From positions 1-64,000 of the forward strand of contig NZ_JXAL01000001.1 in the NCBI RefSeq assembly GCF_000829465.1: a DNA stretch of 64,000 nucleotides. The letters run 5' to 3'. The translations under genes and the position numbers were made by a program. The notes beneath the pieces are model-generated. The model searched no databases, was not told the DNA's origin, and saw only the letters and a list, made by a program, of their open reading frames with translations. Shown here one piece after another: positions 37,249 through 47,796 of this stretch. This DNA comes from Cohnella kolymensis (GTDB taxonomy: Bacteria; Bacillota; Bacilli; Paenibacillales; Paenibacillaceae). How positions within the stretch are numbered: position 1 is the first letter of the stretch; the number at the start of each line of letters is the position of its first letter.

Positions 37249-39444
37249 TTATAATGCCTTGCGGATTTTGGCCGCTGCCGCGGTAAATTCCTGTAACACG
37301 CGGTCGTCCGCGGTCTGATGTCCGTAACGCACTTGTTCGAAAGTCGCCAAGATCCCGTCAAAATCGGACCTGAGCGAACTGAACGTTCCGGTCCACCGGG
37401 AGAACGTTTCTCTGATCGTCTCGTGCGATTCCCTTTTTAATCCCCTCCGTTTGAGGAAGGAGAGCAATTTGTCCATCTCGCGGACGACCCTTTGATTCGG
37501 TGTCGCTCCATAGTAGCGGACGCGGTGCCATATATCTCCCATCCCGCCGCGCCGGTAAATCAGATAGGCAGCAACCGCAATCAGAAGCACGCCGCCGATG
37601 CCGGCAGTAACAAGCCAGTTATTGCTCCGCTGCTCCCCGGCGTAACCGGTGCCGCATCCACCGGCTGTTCCGTATCCGGCTCTACCGCTTCCGGTTCGGT
37701 GCGAGGCTGCGGCACGCTAAACCCGGAGGTCGGCTCGAACGGAATCCAGCCGTACCCTTCGAAATAAACCTCAGCCCAAGAGTGAGCGTCAGCATTGCGC
37801 ACCGTATAGGTACCCGCCCCGGCTATATTCGCCGTTTCGTCGCGCGCGGGATTCAGCCGGTCGATGACCGAGGCGGGGTCGAAGCCTGTAGCGTACCCTT
37901 TGACCCAGCGAGTCGGTAATCCGATGGAGCGAGCCATGACCACGAAAGATGTTGAGAAGTAGTCGCAATAACCCTCTTGGATTTCAAAAAGGAACGCATC
38001 CACCACATCTTTGCTCACCTGTTTGCCTACATCCGGAGAATTGGTGTAGGGGAATGTCTCTTTTAAATATTTCTCCAGCTTTTTGGCCCGATCATAATCA
38101 TTCGTTAAGCCTGCCGTCTGCTCCCTCGCCAAATTGCGAACACGTTCCGGCAAGCTGTCCGGAAGCTGCAAATACGTTTCGGCATTAAAGATTTTGGCAG
38201 GTCCGGCATTGCGCAATGCCGCTTCATCCAACACAGCGACCTCGGAAACGACGGAGTAAGACTCGACCGCGGCCGCCTTATTCCAGCGCAGCTCCCTATT
38301 CCTCGGGGTTCCACAGCAATCCGCTGTTATTGTCGCTTTTGAGATCGGTTAAAGTTGAGGCCGGGCCCGCTGCGAAAAGCACCGGAAGCTTATCCTTGCG
38401 CAAAATTTTGACCGTCTGGACGACCTGCTTCGTCTGCACACCGTCGGCCCGGGGCGGAACAATCGGTAAGGAAGGCTTCTCGCCGAATGCGAACGGAAAT
38501 AATTCCGGGTTTCTACGGTCTCCCCAACCTTTGCCCGTATATACGGCCTTCGATTCCCCCCGCCAATAGCTGCGTTCAGACGTTGTCACGGTCATCACGG
38601 GAGAGAAATCGAATTCAAATCCGCCTCCGATCGTTCGGTCGTCCCTGCTGTAACCGGATTGGGATGAGCCGGAACCTCCCCCGCTGCTGGTTAGAACCCC
38701 GCCTTCTCCTGCGAAGCTGGGCACTTCCCGTCCTTGCGCTTCCGTCCAGATCGTGTAAGGGTCTTCCAGCAGCACAGGCGCGCGAGGCATGAACACACCG
38801 CTCAGCAGCACCAGCGAAATGATAAGCACAGCCGGCACGGCGATATCAAACGGCCTTTGGGCCAAGGAATACCAGCTTTCCGGATGGCGTGCGCGAAGCT
38901 GGCTTAAATGAAGGATAACGAGCCACGACAGACCCATCGTCACGATCCACGCGATATTGTGCCAAAGCTCCAACGGGAAAAATGAATCGAAGGCTGCCAT
39001 CACGGCAATGGAAGTTACGATCACAAAAATCGCGCCTGAACGGTTTTTGCCGAATAAGGCCATCAGATGCACGAGTATTACTGTGATCACGGCAATCTCG
39101 ATGAACGGATGAAGCTGCTCCCCATGAAAGACGGCAAATGCGCGAACTTGCTCCCAGACCCGCCAGCTTTCAGGCCAGCCGGCCCACACGAAAGGTGTTT
39201 TTGCAATTACGAAAATCACGGCAGCCGCGCATTGTACGACAAACCGCCACAGTAACCCTCTGGTGAACAGCAGTTCCAACAAAGCCGTGACCGTTAAAGC
39301 AGCGTAAACGATAGAATATGTTTCTTCCCACCAGTAGCCCTGAAAGCACTGAATCAACTGCAATACGATGACCAGCGCAAAAAGCCGGGGAAGCCGTTCC
39401 AATACGAGATTGTGCCAGTAAAAGCCGGAGATGCGGGACCTCAA
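37249..39444 (-). CDS. TgpA-like membrane transglutaminase, two frameshifts
   Basis: Multi-span membrane protein with an extracytoplasmic transglutaminase-like core. The first part (39444 to about 38306) has five or more transmembrane helices. The middle (to about 37622) holds the catalytic Cys in QEGYCDYFSTSFV, His in NADAHSWAEVYF and Asp-region GWIPFEPT. The last part has a transmembrane helix (WLVTAGIGGVLLIAVAAYLI) and a DUF4129-like tail. Removing one C from the CCCC run at 38304-38307, and adding one base near 37622, restore one frame. The start TTG 39444 overlaps the DUF58 stop as TTGA, with GGGGGTGG upstream. Confidence 0.85.
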
Positions 39445-40682
39445 GCGCCCACCCCCAATGCTTGCGGCAATTTGTCCAATTGGTTCACCGAGCAAAAGTC
39501 CCAGTCCTTCGACTGGCACCATAGCTGCCACTTCCGAAGTCTCGGCGCATCAAGCTGATCCGCATGCGGATCAGCAATGTGGATGACACTCGGCACCATG
39601 CGCTTCGCGCTTATCGCATTGACAGCCGTTGACAGTGCGGGATGTTCGGTGGAGGCGCCGATCATGACGATGTGAATGCCCGGTTCGTAACGCTCCGCTA
39701 CCTGGCATAGAAGATCACCCATCGTCTGCGCTCCATCCGGCTCTACATCGACCAGATGCTGCAAAATCTCTTCACGGGTCACATGCGATCTTCCTTCTCC
39801 GAACCAATAGGAACGTTCTCCTGCGGACACAAAACCGACAGGCATCCCCTTCAAGATCGACAGTTCCACTACGGAGGCGGCTACGGATACTGCCAATTCG
39901 AATTGATCTGCCCTAGAATAAGCGGCGGCGTTGCGATCCAGTACGAACACCACCCGGGGCAGCGCTTCACGCTCGAACTCCTTGGATTTCCACTCCCCGG
40001 TCTTGGCGGTGGCGTTCCAGTGGATTCTGGACAGCCTGTCTCCGTGTATGTACTCCCTGACCCCGTCGATCTGGGTGGTTTCCCTTGCCCATCGCGACGT
40101 ATACGTATGCTGAAACATTCCCCGCTCCGAACGGCGGATCAACTGCCAGTCTTTCAATTGAATGCTGCGAGGCACCACTTGAATATCCATAGGCTGATAA
40201 AAGGTACCCCGGTGCTCGAGCAATCCGAAAATATCCCGCGTCGAGCAATCCGTCGTCTGAAATTGATATCGGCCGCGTCTTAGAGGAGCGGATTCAAACT
40301 GGATTTCACCTTTACGGCGATAATCCGGCACCACCGACACTTCGTACAATTGGTTGTCTCCGCTGTTCAAGCGGGCGAGTTTCTCACGGACAATAATATA
40401 AGGAAGAGGCCAGAAGCCGGGTATCTGAATCTGCAAATTCACGGTTAACCTCATGCCGGCGGTGAGAAGCGCGGACTGACCTTCTCTGAGCTGCACGGTG
40501 CGGGCACCTTGAATGCCTGCGATCCCGCTCCACCGGCCAAGAATCAGATAGAGCACAAGCGCGTTAAAAATGACGAAAAGCATGAGAGAAGTTTTGCCGC
40601 CTTGAAAAAGTAAATAAAAGACCGACGCCAAATACAGACCGGTGCTTAACCACCAAGCGCGAGGCAGGTACAGCCGACTCAT
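39441..40682 (-). CDS. DUF58 domain protein
   Basis: 413-aa protein with two N-terminal transmembrane segments (about 12-47) and a cytoplasmic DUF58/VWA-like domain. The family signature is RIHWNATAKTGEWKSKEFE with VFVLDRN downstream (MIDAS-like Asp). In the moxR-DUF58-transglutaminase arrangement it is thought to act with the AAA ATPase as a chaperone or assembly module. It abuts both neighbours in the operon (3 bases from the moxR stop). Confidence 0.9.
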   Translation of the reverse strand: MSRLYLPRAWWLSTGLYLASVFYLLFQGGKTSLMLFVIFNALVLYLILGRWSGIAGIQGARTVQLREGQSALLTAGMRLTVNLQIQIPGFWPLPYIIVREKLARLNSGDNQLYEVSVVPDYRRKGEIQFESAPLRRGRYQFQTTDCSTRDIFGLLEHRGTFYQPMDIQVVPRSIQLKDWQLIRRSERGMFQHTYTSRWARETTQIDGVREYIHGDRLSRIHWNATAKTGEWKSKEFEREALPRVVFVLDRNAAAYSRADQFELAVSVAASVVELSILKGMPVGFVSAGERSYWFGEGRSHVTREEILQHLVDVEPDGAQTMGDLLCQVAERYEPGIHIVMIGASTEHPALSTAVNAISAKRMVPSVIHIADPHADQLDAPRLRKWQLWCQSKDWDFCSVNQLDKLPQALGVGA

Positions 40683-40684
40683 AA

Positions 40685-41638
40685 TTAACGCTCCATTCCG
40701 ACAGGCACAGGCAACAGGCGAATAACCTCTTGCAGGATTTGGACCGTCGTTACCCCTTGCATACGAGCTTCCGAGCGAAGATGGAGCCTGTGTCCGAGAA
40801 CAAGCGGAGCCATCGCCTTAACGTCATCGGGCAGAACGAATGAGCGGTGGTTCAGGAACGCGTAAGCTTTGGCTGCCGAGGCAAGAGCAACCGCAGCCCG
40901 GGGGCTAGCGCCAAGCAGGATGCCGGGGTGATGCCGAGTGCCGCGAATCAACGATATGAGATAATCGGCAACGGTAGTTTCCAGATGGATGCCTTCCGCC
41001 TGCCGCTGCAGCTCAGCGACATCTTCCACGGTGGCGACAGCGGTCAAAGCCTCGGCAGCCCGGCTGGCGGAGGGCTCCAGGACAAGACGCTTTTCCGAAG
41101 CTTCATCCGGATAGCCGAGCTTGATTTTCATCAGAAAACGGTCTAATTGGGCTTCGGGCAAACTGTATGTACCTTCGAACTCTATCGGGTTTTGCGTGGC
41201 GAATAACATAAAACACTGCGGAAGCGTATGGGTCTCGCCGTCGACGGATACCCGCCTTTCTTCCATGGCCTCCAGAAGCGCCGATTGCGTCTTGGTCGTT
41301 GCGCGGTTGATTTCATCCGTCAGCAGCATGTTGGCCATGATCGGGCCGGGACGAAATACGAATTGTTCCAGCTTCGGATGGTAAATCGAAACGCCGGTAA
41401 TGTCCGTAGGCAGCAAATCGGGATTGCATTGAATCCGATGAAAAATACCGCCGACGGATAAAGCGAGCGCTTTCACCATTTGCGTCTTGCCGGTGCCCGG
41501 CACGTCCTCGATCAGCACATGTCCGCCCGCGAGCATCGCGGTCAGCATCCAAGCGATCTCATCTTTCTTCCCGTAAATGCAAGATTCCATATTGCGTCGT
41601 ATTTGATCCAACAATTGCATCGCTCCGTGATGATCCAT
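40685..41638 (-). CDS. MoxR-type AAA+ ATPase
   Basis: 317-aa AAA+ ATPase, likely a metal- or cofactor-insertion chaperone for its operon partners. Walker A is EDVPGTGKTQMVKALA, Walker B LLTDEINRATTKTQ, and sensor 1 lies in MLFATQNPIEFEGTY. AGGAGG lies 8 bases before the ATG at 41638, which is preferred over the 41686 ATG. A TATAAT (41695-41690) is the probable -10 element of the operon. Confidence 0.93.
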   Translation of the reverse strand: MDHHGAMQLLDQIRRNMESCIYGKKDEIAWMLTAMLAGGHVLIEDVPGTGKTQMVKALALSVGGIFHRIQCNPDLLPTDITGVSIYHPKLEQFVFRPGPIMANMLLTDEINRATTKTQSALLEAMEERRVSVDGETHTLPQCFMLFATQNPIEFEGTYSLPEAQLDRFLMKIKLGYPDEASEKRLVLEPSASRAAEALTAVATVEDVAELQRQAEGIHLETTVADYLISLIRGTRHHPGILLGASPRAAVALASAAKAYAFLNHRSFVLPDDVKAMAPLVLGHRLHLRSEARMQGVTTVQILQEVIRLLPVPVGMER

Positions 41639-41720
41639 TGCCGTTTTCCTCCTATGGACCTTTGGTTTTATATTTTTATTAATCACCTCATTATACCGGA
41701 ATTTGGCTAAGATGGTAAAC

Positions 41721-41757
41721 GAAAAACAGCCAAACCCGGAATCGGAATTGGCTGTCG
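41721..41757 (-). terminator. spoVA operon terminator
   Basis: ACAGCCAA (41727-41734) pairs with TTGGCTGT (41749-41756); the minus strand continues TTTTTCG. Confidence 0.85.
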
Positions 41758-41774
41758 GCTTGGAAAGCCGTATA

Positions 41775-42167
41775 TCAACCCTTCGGACGCACGACCAAGG
41801 CGGCGAGGAACGAGAAGATAATCGCTGCGGAAATTCCCGCGCTCGTCACCTCGAAGATTCCGGTAATAACGCCGATCGGACCGTCCCGCTCCAGCTCCTG
41901 CAGCGCTCCATGAACGAGCGAGTTGCCGAAGCTGGTGATCGGAACCGACGCCCCTGCGCCGGCGAAATCGATCAAAGGGTCATACCATCCGATGCCGTCG
42001 ATTATTGCGCCCACCACGACAAGCGTAGACATCACGTGCGCCGGCGTCATCCGGCCTACATCAAGCATCAGCTGTCCAACGACACAGAAAGCGCCGCCCA
42101 CCACAAAAGCCCAAAAATACTGCATTCCCGTACTTCCGCCCGTCATATATGTCCAGACGTCCTGCAT
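41775..42167 (-). CDS. spoVAE: Stage V sporulation protein AE (SpoVAEb-type)
   Basis: 130-aa inner-spore-membrane protein of the dipicolinic acid channel. Four hydrophobic segments, with [18 protein letters not shown] and the [20 protein letters not shown] motif shared with SpoVAC. Its start abuts the spoVAD stop. Confidence 0.93.
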   Translation of the reverse strand: MQDVWTYMTGGSTGMQYFWAFVVGGAFCVVGQLMLDVGRMTPAHVMSTLVVVGAIIDGIGWYDPLIDFAGAGASVPITSFGNSLVHGALQELERDGPIGVITGIFEVTSAGISAAIIFSFLAALVVRPKG

Positions 42168-43201
42168 TACAGCGCCCCCTTTCGCCCATTATTGTCCTGC
42201 GCCTCAATGGCCACTGCGTTGGCAATGCACGGAATGGACTCTCCCTGTTGATACGACAGCGGACTGAGGAGCGCGCCGGTGGCGACCACAAGGATGCGCT
42301 TCAGTTCTCCAGCCTTGATCCTTTTGAGCAGGTGGCCGTACGTCACGACCGCCGAACAAGCGCATCCGCTTCCTCCGGCTTGCACCGCCTGCTTCTCCCG
42401 GTCATAGATCATCAGGCCGGCGTCCATAAATTGCGTGGATTCAATCGGCACTCCGTTACGCTGGAGCATCTCCGTCGCAATCGGATGCCCGACATTGGCG
42501 AGGTCCCCGGTTACGATCATGTCGTAATATCCAGGCTCTCTGCCGGTGTCTTCAAGGTGGCCCTGGATCGTATCGACAGCCGCCGGAGCCATTGCCGCAC
42601 CCATATTGAACGGGTCTTTAATTCCAAGATCCATAATTTTGCCGATGGTCGCGGCGGTAATTACGGGTCCCTCACCCTTCTGCGCGACAATGGCCGTACC
42701 CGCTCCGGTAATCGTATACTGCGCGGTCGGCGGCTTTTGCGAACCGTACTCCGTCGGATACCGAAACTGCTTCTCCGCCGTACAGTTATGGCTCGAAGTC
42801 CCGGCCATCGCATATTTCGCCCCGCCGGAGGCCACGATCAAGGAAGCGAGCGCCAGCGACTCCATCGAGGTGGAACAGGCCGCGAAAACTCCGAGATACG
42901 GCACGGCCATCTTGCGGGCAGCGAAGGTGCTGCTGATGATCTGATTCATCAGGTCGCCGCCGACGAAGAAATTAAGCTGCTGCTGGCTGATTTGCGCATG
43001 CTGCAGCGCGATCTCTGCCGCCTGCTCGAGCAGTACCCGCTCGGATTTCTCCCAGGTTGACTGTCCGATTTCGTAGTCGGAATGAATGAGATCGAAATCG
43101 TTGGCCAGCGGCCCCTTGCCCTCGTCAGGCCCGACCACTGTGCCGGTCGCAATAATGACGGGCGGTTTCGGGTACATCCATGTTCTTTTTCCGGTGAGCA
43201 T
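42167..43201 (-). CDS. spoVAD: Stage V sporulation protein AD (SpoVAD)
   Basis: 344-aa thiolase-fold protein that binds dipicolinic acid for uptake into the forespore. Recognisable blocks include [18 protein letters not shown], the thiolase-like [13 protein letters not shown] and [16 protein letters not shown]. The start at ATG 43201 follows GGAGG and matches the usual MLTGKRTW N-terminus, rather than the upstream in-frame ATG. It immediately follows spoVAC. Confidence 0.96.
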   Translation of the reverse strand: MLTGKRTWMYPKPPVIIATGTVVGPDEGKGPLANDFDLIHSDYEIGQSTWEKSERVLLEQAAEIALQHAQISQQQLNFFVGGDLMNQIISSTFAARKMAVPYLGVFAACSTSMESLALASLIVASGGAKYAMAGTSSHNCTAEKQFRYPTEYGSQKPPTAQYTITGAGTAIVAQKGEGPVITAATIGKIMDLGIKDPFNMGAAMAPAAVDTIQGHLEDTGREPGYYDMIVTGDLANVGHPIATEMLQRNGVPIESTQFMDAGLMIYDREKQAVQAGGSGCACSAVVTYGHLLKRIKAGELKRILVVATGALLSPLSYQQGESIPCIANAVAIEAQDNNGRKGAL

Positions 43202-43202
43202 C

Positions 43203-43751
43203 CTATCGTCCTCCAAGCGTAAGGTCCAGCAGCCAGTGGATGATACCGACAAAAAATGCGGCAACAACGCCGAACACAACTACGGAACCGGCTAACTTAA
43301 ACATTTTCGCACCCACGCCAAGAACCAAGCCTTCACTGCGATGCTCGATTGCAGCTGAAGACATCGAATTCGCAAAACCCGTAACGGGAACGGCCGATCC
43401 TGCTCCGGCCCACTGCGCGATTTTATCGTAGACACCCAAAGCGGTCAGCACCACGGAAATAAAGACGAGCGTCGCCACCGTCGGACTTGCCGCCTGACGT
43501 GTGGGCATATCGAACACGGTCATATAGAACTGCTGAATGCCCTGACCGATCAGGCATATGGTCCCTCCCACCAGAAAAGCTTTCAAACAGTTGCCTGGCA
43601 CCGCCCGAGCCGGTTCCCTGGATTTAGCGAAAGCCTTATACTCCTTGGCTGACATCGACACGGGTTTATACGCCGGTTTTTTGCCGCCGCTTTTCACCGC
43701 CACACGATCACCTCCGAAAAGATCAAATTCGTCGGGTTCATTATTTCCCAA
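43203..43751 (-). CDS. spoVAC: Stage V sporulation protein AC (SpoVAC)
   Basis: 182-aa membrane protein that forms a mechanosensitive channel for Ca-DPA release. A hydrophilic N-terminus of about 55 residues is longer than in Bacillus. Hydrophobic helices follow, with GAGSAVPVTGFANSMSSAAI. First gene of a reduced spoVAC-AD-AE operon (no spoVAA, AB or AF seen nearby), expected to be SigG-dependent in the forespore. Confidence 0.94.
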   Translation of the reverse strand: MGNNEPDEFDLFGGDRVAVKSGGKKPAYKPVSMSAKEYKAFAKSREPARAVPGNCLKAFLVGGTICLIGQGIQQFYMTVFDMPTRQAASPTVATLVFISVVLTALGVYDKIAQWAGAGSAVPVTGFANSMSSAAIEHRSEGLVLGVGAKMFKLAGSVVVFGVVAAFFVGIIHWLLDLTLGGR

Positions 43752-43877
43752 ATATGGCTGTCAGCATTCGATAACTTTATTTCTTATCCGATGGAACTAG
43801 CACGATTAGGCGTTTAACCACATAGAATGGTAATGCTTTCTTTGCACGTTGACCCTACTGCCGGAGGTGACCTTCCC

Positions 43878-44579
43878 GTGCCCGGTTTTATTACATCGAT
43901 TGCCCTGTTCCTGAAGCAGCTGTCTTTGCTTGTCTCCTATGTCAAAAACAACGCATTCCCGCAGCCGCTGACCGACCAAGAAGAAGCTTTGCACCTGCAA
44001 AGACTTGCTGAAGGCAACCCCGTGTCCCGCAATTTGCTGATCGAGCACAACTTGCGGCTTGTCGCCCACATTGTGAAGAAATTCGATAACACCGGAGAGG
44101 ATCTCGAAGATCTCATTTCCATCGGAACGATCGGGCTGATCAAAGCAATTGAAAGCTTCCAGCCGAACAAAGGCACCAAACTCGCCACATTCGCCGCCCG
44201 CTGTATAGAGAATGAAATACTTATGCATTTGCGATCCCTGAAAAAAACGCGAAAAGACGTCTCCCTCCACGACCCGATCGGTACCGACAAAGAAGGCAAC
44301 GAGATTACCTTGCAGGATATTCTAGGGACGGAACCCGATGAAGTCGTTGAACAGGTGCAGCTAAAAATTGAAAAAAGCAAAATTTACCGCAATCTGGACA
44401 TTCTCGATGATCGTGAACAGGAGGTTATACGAGGCCGCTTCGGGTTGGACGGGGTCGGAGACGAACGCACACAGCGCGAGATTGCAAGGGAGCTGGGGAT
44501 TTCCCGCTCTTATGTTTCAAGGATTGAGAAGAGGGCGCTCATGAAGCTTTATCATGAGTTTTATAAGGCGAAGCGGTAG
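43878..44579 (+). CDS. sigK: RNA polymerase sigma-K factor, intact
   Basis: 233-aa late mother-cell sigma factor. The N-terminal pro-sequence ([20 protein letters not shown]) is the part removed by SpoIVFB in Bacillus. Region 2 has [20 protein letters not shown] and [20 protein letters not shown]; region 4 has [20 protein letters not shown]. The gene is contiguous, with no skin-type insertion. GGAGGTGA is 9 bases before the GTG at 43878; the frame extends upstream without a better start. Divergent from spoVAC. Confidence 0.95.
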   Translation: MPGFITSIALFLKQLSLLVSYVKNNAFPQPLTDQEEALHLQRLAEGNPVSRNLLIEHNLRLVAHIVKKFDNTGEDLEDLISIGTIGLIKAIESFQPNKGTKLATFAARCIENEILMHLRSLKKTRKDVSLHDPIGTDKEGNEITLQDILGTEPDEVVEQVQLKIEKSKIYRNLDILDDREQEVIRGRFGLDGVGDERTQREIARELGISRSYVSRIEKRALMKLYHEFYKAKR

Positions 44580-44617
44580 TTAGGCAGACACCCTGTCAAT
44601 TGGATTACAAGCAAAAT

Positions 44618-44655
44618 GAAAGCTGACTCCGGTATCAACCGGAGTCAGCTTGTTT
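44618..44655. terminator. Bidirectional terminator between sigK and the HEPN gene
   Basis: AAGCTGACTCCGGT (44620-44633) pairs perfectly with ACCGGAGTCAGCTT (44638-44651). Confidence 0.9.
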
Positions 44656-44658
44656 CGT

Positions 44659-45519
44659 TTAATGAATGTCGTAACCTTTGTCTCTATACTTGTTTTGAAG
44701 TCCGGCGAACTCTTGTTTTAATGACTTGAGTTCCTCCGGTTGACAGCCGTTGCGGATCGCCTTGTCGATTTTGTCTTTGACAAAATACATGATTTCATCG
44801 ATTTCCTTGAACAATTCCGGTTTGTTAACTTCGTATCTGGCGATCAACTTCTGTTGAGCTTCCCTCAGCTTCTCCGGATGGTTCGGAGGGACGAATAAGA
44901 GGTGACCTAAATCATCGTGTTCGAGGAGTATCGCGACTGGATTCGATCTGTCCTTTGGAATCATGTTATACCCTTGTTTAAGCGATTCGGCGGTCGTCTG
45001 AATTTGTTCCACCGCGGATTGAAGAACCGCGATGTTGTTGTTAACAGGTTCGACCCGAAAATAGCTTTCCACAACTCTGCTAACAATCGGATATGCGTTT
45101 CTTACGATATCTATATCGCGCGTGCGGTTGATTTTTTTGGAACCATGAAAAAGGTTGTTCCGAACTTTATTGAGAATCTGCAGTAAGTTTTCAAGTGCAA
45201 CGACGGGCTGTTGCTGGCGGTAACGGATCAACCGTTGCCTGGCTCCTTTTGTATCCGATACTTCGCCTCTGACATTCAGATACTGGACCGGAGGCTGAAG
45301 CGTGCAAAAGTAATCCACCTCAGGCAGATTGAGAATCGCCTGCGCGATTTCGGGACGGATCCTTGCCACGAGCCGGCTGATTTTCTCTCCTTCCCGATCT
45401 ACAGGCTCGTCCCCATACAAAGCATTAAAAGAAATCCACACGCTGATGAATTTGTCGAATGAGTCCTCGCTGCCGCGAGCTTTCTCGTACCATCTTGCTG
45501 CTGTATCGTATGCGTTCAT
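44659..45519 (-). CDS. HEPN-like protein, stand-alone
   Basis: 286-aa soluble protein. Residues 20-130 resemble an Apea-type HEPN domain: FDKFISVWISFNALYGD and VRNNLFHGSKK, where R120 and H125 form the R-x4-H motif associated with HEPN RNases. The C-terminal half is helical and charged without a known domain. AAAGGAG precedes ATG 45519. It has no obvious antitoxin or sensor partner; the upstream lipoprotein gene is separated by a terminator. Function is unknown. Confidence 0.65.
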   Translation of the reverse strand: MNAYDTAARWYEKARGSEDSFDKFISVWISFNALYGDEPVDREGEKISRLVARIRPEIAQAILNLPEVDYFCTLQPPVQYLNVRGEVSDTKGARQRLIRYRQQQPVVALENLLQILNKVRNNLFHGSKKINRTRDIDIVRNAYPIVSRVVESYFRVEPVNNNIAVLQSAVEQIQTTAESLKQGYNMIPKDRSNPVAILLEHDDLGHLLFVPPNHPEKLREAQQKLIARYEVNKPELFKEIDEIMYFVKDKIDKAIRNGCQPEELKSLKQEFAGLQNKYRDKGYDIH

Positions 45520-45542
45520 GAAAATGCTCCTTTTGTCATCAT

Positions 45543-45571
45543 ACAAAAGGGACTGCCCGAAGCCAGTCCCC
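45543..45571 (-). terminator. Terminator after the lipoprotein gene
   Basis: GGGACTG (45549-45555) pairs with CAGTCCC (45564-45570); the minus strand then reads TTTTGT. It isolates the HEPN gene. Confidence 0.8.
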
Positions 45572-45579
45572 TAGTGTAA

Positions 45580-47688
45580 TTAATATTTGAACCAAACATC
45601 GTAAGATTGGCCGATGTCACTGAAATAAACGTTGGATTGGCACCAGAGCACGCCATTTTCATCCACGTAGGTGTCCTTCACATACAGTTCGTTATAGGAA
45701 CCCAGCGTTCCCGCTTGATTCGATGTGGATGGGTCGTGATACACCGTCGCCCCCGCGTAATCGTACAAGTACGTGTATTTCACGTTGTCACCAAGCGCCG
45801 TCGCTTGATCAATCTTGGCCTGCATCTTTCGTTTCTTCTCGGCATCCGCCTGCCTCTGTTTCATTACTTTCTTCACTTCTTCAGGAGTGACCCGGACATA
45901 CTTGGTATCCCCGGTTTCGGCCGCCTCTCCGACTCCGCGATGGAGGAAGGTGTCCTTGTTTTCGTACTGCCAGATGAACATATCGTCAGAATCCGGTGTG
46001 AAGACCACATCGACCTGGTGAGGGGTGGCGTTCTCCAGTGTGAACGGAACTTCCTGTCCCTCTCCATTGTCGTCGTAGTACTTGAACTTCTTATCTTTCG
46101 TGATTTCCAAATACCAGGTCGATTCCTCGTCCTCGCCTTTCCAACTGCCCGTCATCTGTCCGATGCCGATCAGCTTCTCATGGATCTTGCGACCCAGAAA
46201 ATGAATCGTATTATACTCGTCCGACTTTTCCACCAGTTTAACCGGCGCCTTCCCATTCATGATCAGGAACAGCTCTCCGGATTTCGTTTTATAGGTCAAA
46301 TATTGGAGGCTGGAGTCGATGGCATAAGATTCCACCTGCTCGGCCAGCTTCTTCTTCTCTTTCACAGGTGTTGCGGGAACGTCTGCTGCCGGAGCGTCCG
46401 ATGGTTCGTCTTTCTTTTTCGGTTCCGGGCTGGCGCTTGCGCTTTCCGTTGCGGCTGGAGAGAGATCGATCGAGTACAAATTCTTCTCCTCGTCCAGGAA
46501 CACCACGATCTTATTGTATAAACGCGATTCCTTCACGCCGCTGCCGATTTTGGACTTTTGCTCCCCTGTTCTCTTCAGGAACAGATTTCCGTCCGTATCG
46601 GTAAAAATGATGCTGCTTCCGTCCGGCGCCACGTCGAACGAGACAATGTCGTCGTCTAGCTTGCGGTGTTCTTCCGGATTGAGGGTTTTGAGCGTCGGAG
46701 CTGCGGATGCTTCCGCTTTCTTTTCTTTCGTCTTCGGTTCGACAGGGTCTTTGAGATTCTTCACGTACAGCCCTTTATCTTCATTCAGAAAATAAAGCTC
46801 GTATCCCATGTCCGTCAGCTTATAATCGGTGACGTCCGAACCGATCTTCGATTTGGCGTATCCGTCCTTGAGCACGACCAACTCGCCCTTGGAAGTTTCT
46901 TCCCTGTATTCGTCAAGGTAAACGAACAGTTGGCTGTCACGGGAGTAGAGCGCTTCGCCGATCTTGTCGGCATCCATTCGTTCCTTGTCCACAGCGGCGG
47001 CCTTCTTGATGTAGAAATTGCCTTCCGAGTTGTCGAAGACCGTCGTCTTCCCGTCCGGGCTGGTCAGGAAATAAACCACATCCGATCCGATCTTCTCCTT
47101 GTCCGCAGCCTTGGATTCTTTGCGGTACAGTGAGCCGTCCTTCGTTAAGTATGTAACCGTCGTCCCGTCCACGGAGATCTGGTAGGCGTTTCGTTTCACA
47201 TCGGAAGCGATCTTTTCCTTTTCTCCGCCAATCACTGACAGATACAGATCGCCGGTTTCCGACTCAAAGTTCTTGCTGACAGTGGTTTTCAGGTACAAAA
47301 TGGCGGACTCAGACTTCGAGAAGGTGACAGAATCCGGATAAACGTCGGTCGAAAGCTGTACCTCTTCCTTGTCTTTTTCTTTCATCATCAGGTTGTTATC
47401 TTTATCCAGAAACAATGCCACTTTGGTATTGTAAAGGTAGATAAATTGATCGCGGATGACCTCTGAGGAAATTTTTTCTTTATTCGCACCATTCTTCACG
47501 AGGTACAAATCCCCGGTGTCAAGCTTGGCGTCAGCCCCGGCCGCGAAAAGGACGACTTCGTCTTTGGCAATCTTGACGCTTGGGTCTTCCTGATACTGCG
47601 GTTCTTGGTTAACAAGAGCTTCCTCTTTATTACACCCCGCCAAAATAAAACCAACAATCATGATCAGCAATCCTAGTTTAATCTTCAT
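45580..47688 (-). CDS. Surface lipoprotein with beta-propeller-like repeats and SH3-like end
   Basis: 702-aa protein exported with a lipoprotein signal (hydrophobic stretch ending LAGC at about residue 19). The next 480 residues repeat a pattern of about 40-50 residues: a G(D/E)LY-type strand (TGDLYLVKNG, TGDLYLSVIGG, DGSLYRKES, DGNLFLKRTGE), then a K(E/S)KI(S/G)S(D/E)V motif. This suggests a beta-propeller. An Ala/Pro/Glu-rich linker lies near 420-450. The C-terminus (YDYAGATVYHDPSTSN, VLWCQSNVYF) resembles an SH3-type domain. Ligand unknown. AAGGGG lies upstream of the ATG. Confidence 0.8.
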   Translation of the reverse strand: MKIKLGLLIMIVGFILAGCNKEEALVNQEPQYQEDPSVKIAKDEVVLFAAGADAKLDTGDLYLVKNGANKEKISSEVIRDQFIYLYNTKVALFLDKDNNLMMKEKDKEEVQLSTDVYPDSVTFSKSESAILYLKTTVSKNFESETGDLYLSVIGGEKEKIASDVKRNAYQISVDGTTVTYLTKDGSLYRKESKAADKEKIGSDVVYFLTSPDGKTTVFDNSEGNFYIKKAAAVDKERMDADKIGEALYSRDSQLFVYLDEYREETSKGELVVLKDGYAKSKIGSDVTDYKLTDMGYELYFLNEDKGLYVKNLKDPVEPKTKEKKAEASAAPTLKTLNPEEHRKLDDDIVSFDVAPDGSSIIFTDTDGNLFLKRTGEQKSKIGSGVKESRLYNKIVVFLDEEKNLYSIDLSPAATESASASPEPKKKDEPSDAPAADVPATPVKEKKKLAEQVESYAIDSSLQYLTYKTKSGELFLIMNGKAPVKLVEKSDEYNTIHFLGRKIHEKLIGIGQMTGSWKGEDEESTWYLEITKDKKFKYYDDNGEGQEVPFTLENATPHQVDVVFTPDSDDMFIWQYENKDTFLHRGVGEAAETGDTKYVRVTPEEVKKVMKQRQADAEKKRKMQAKIDQATALGDNVKYTYLYDYAGATVYHDPSTSNQAGTLGSYNELYVKDTYVDENGVLWCQSNVYFSDIGQSYDVWFKY

Positions 47689-47796
47689 CTGCGACTTTTG
47701 CCCCTTAAATTGGTTATATATGGACTACCTTCATCATATTATCATTGGAGTTATTTGTCGTAAAGCGTCGATTGAGCGTATTTGTTTGCTTATCAC

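Noticed and set aside
43878-44579. A skin-like insertion in sigK
   Set aside because: The gene is contiguous from the pro-sequence to region 4, so no recombination element is present.
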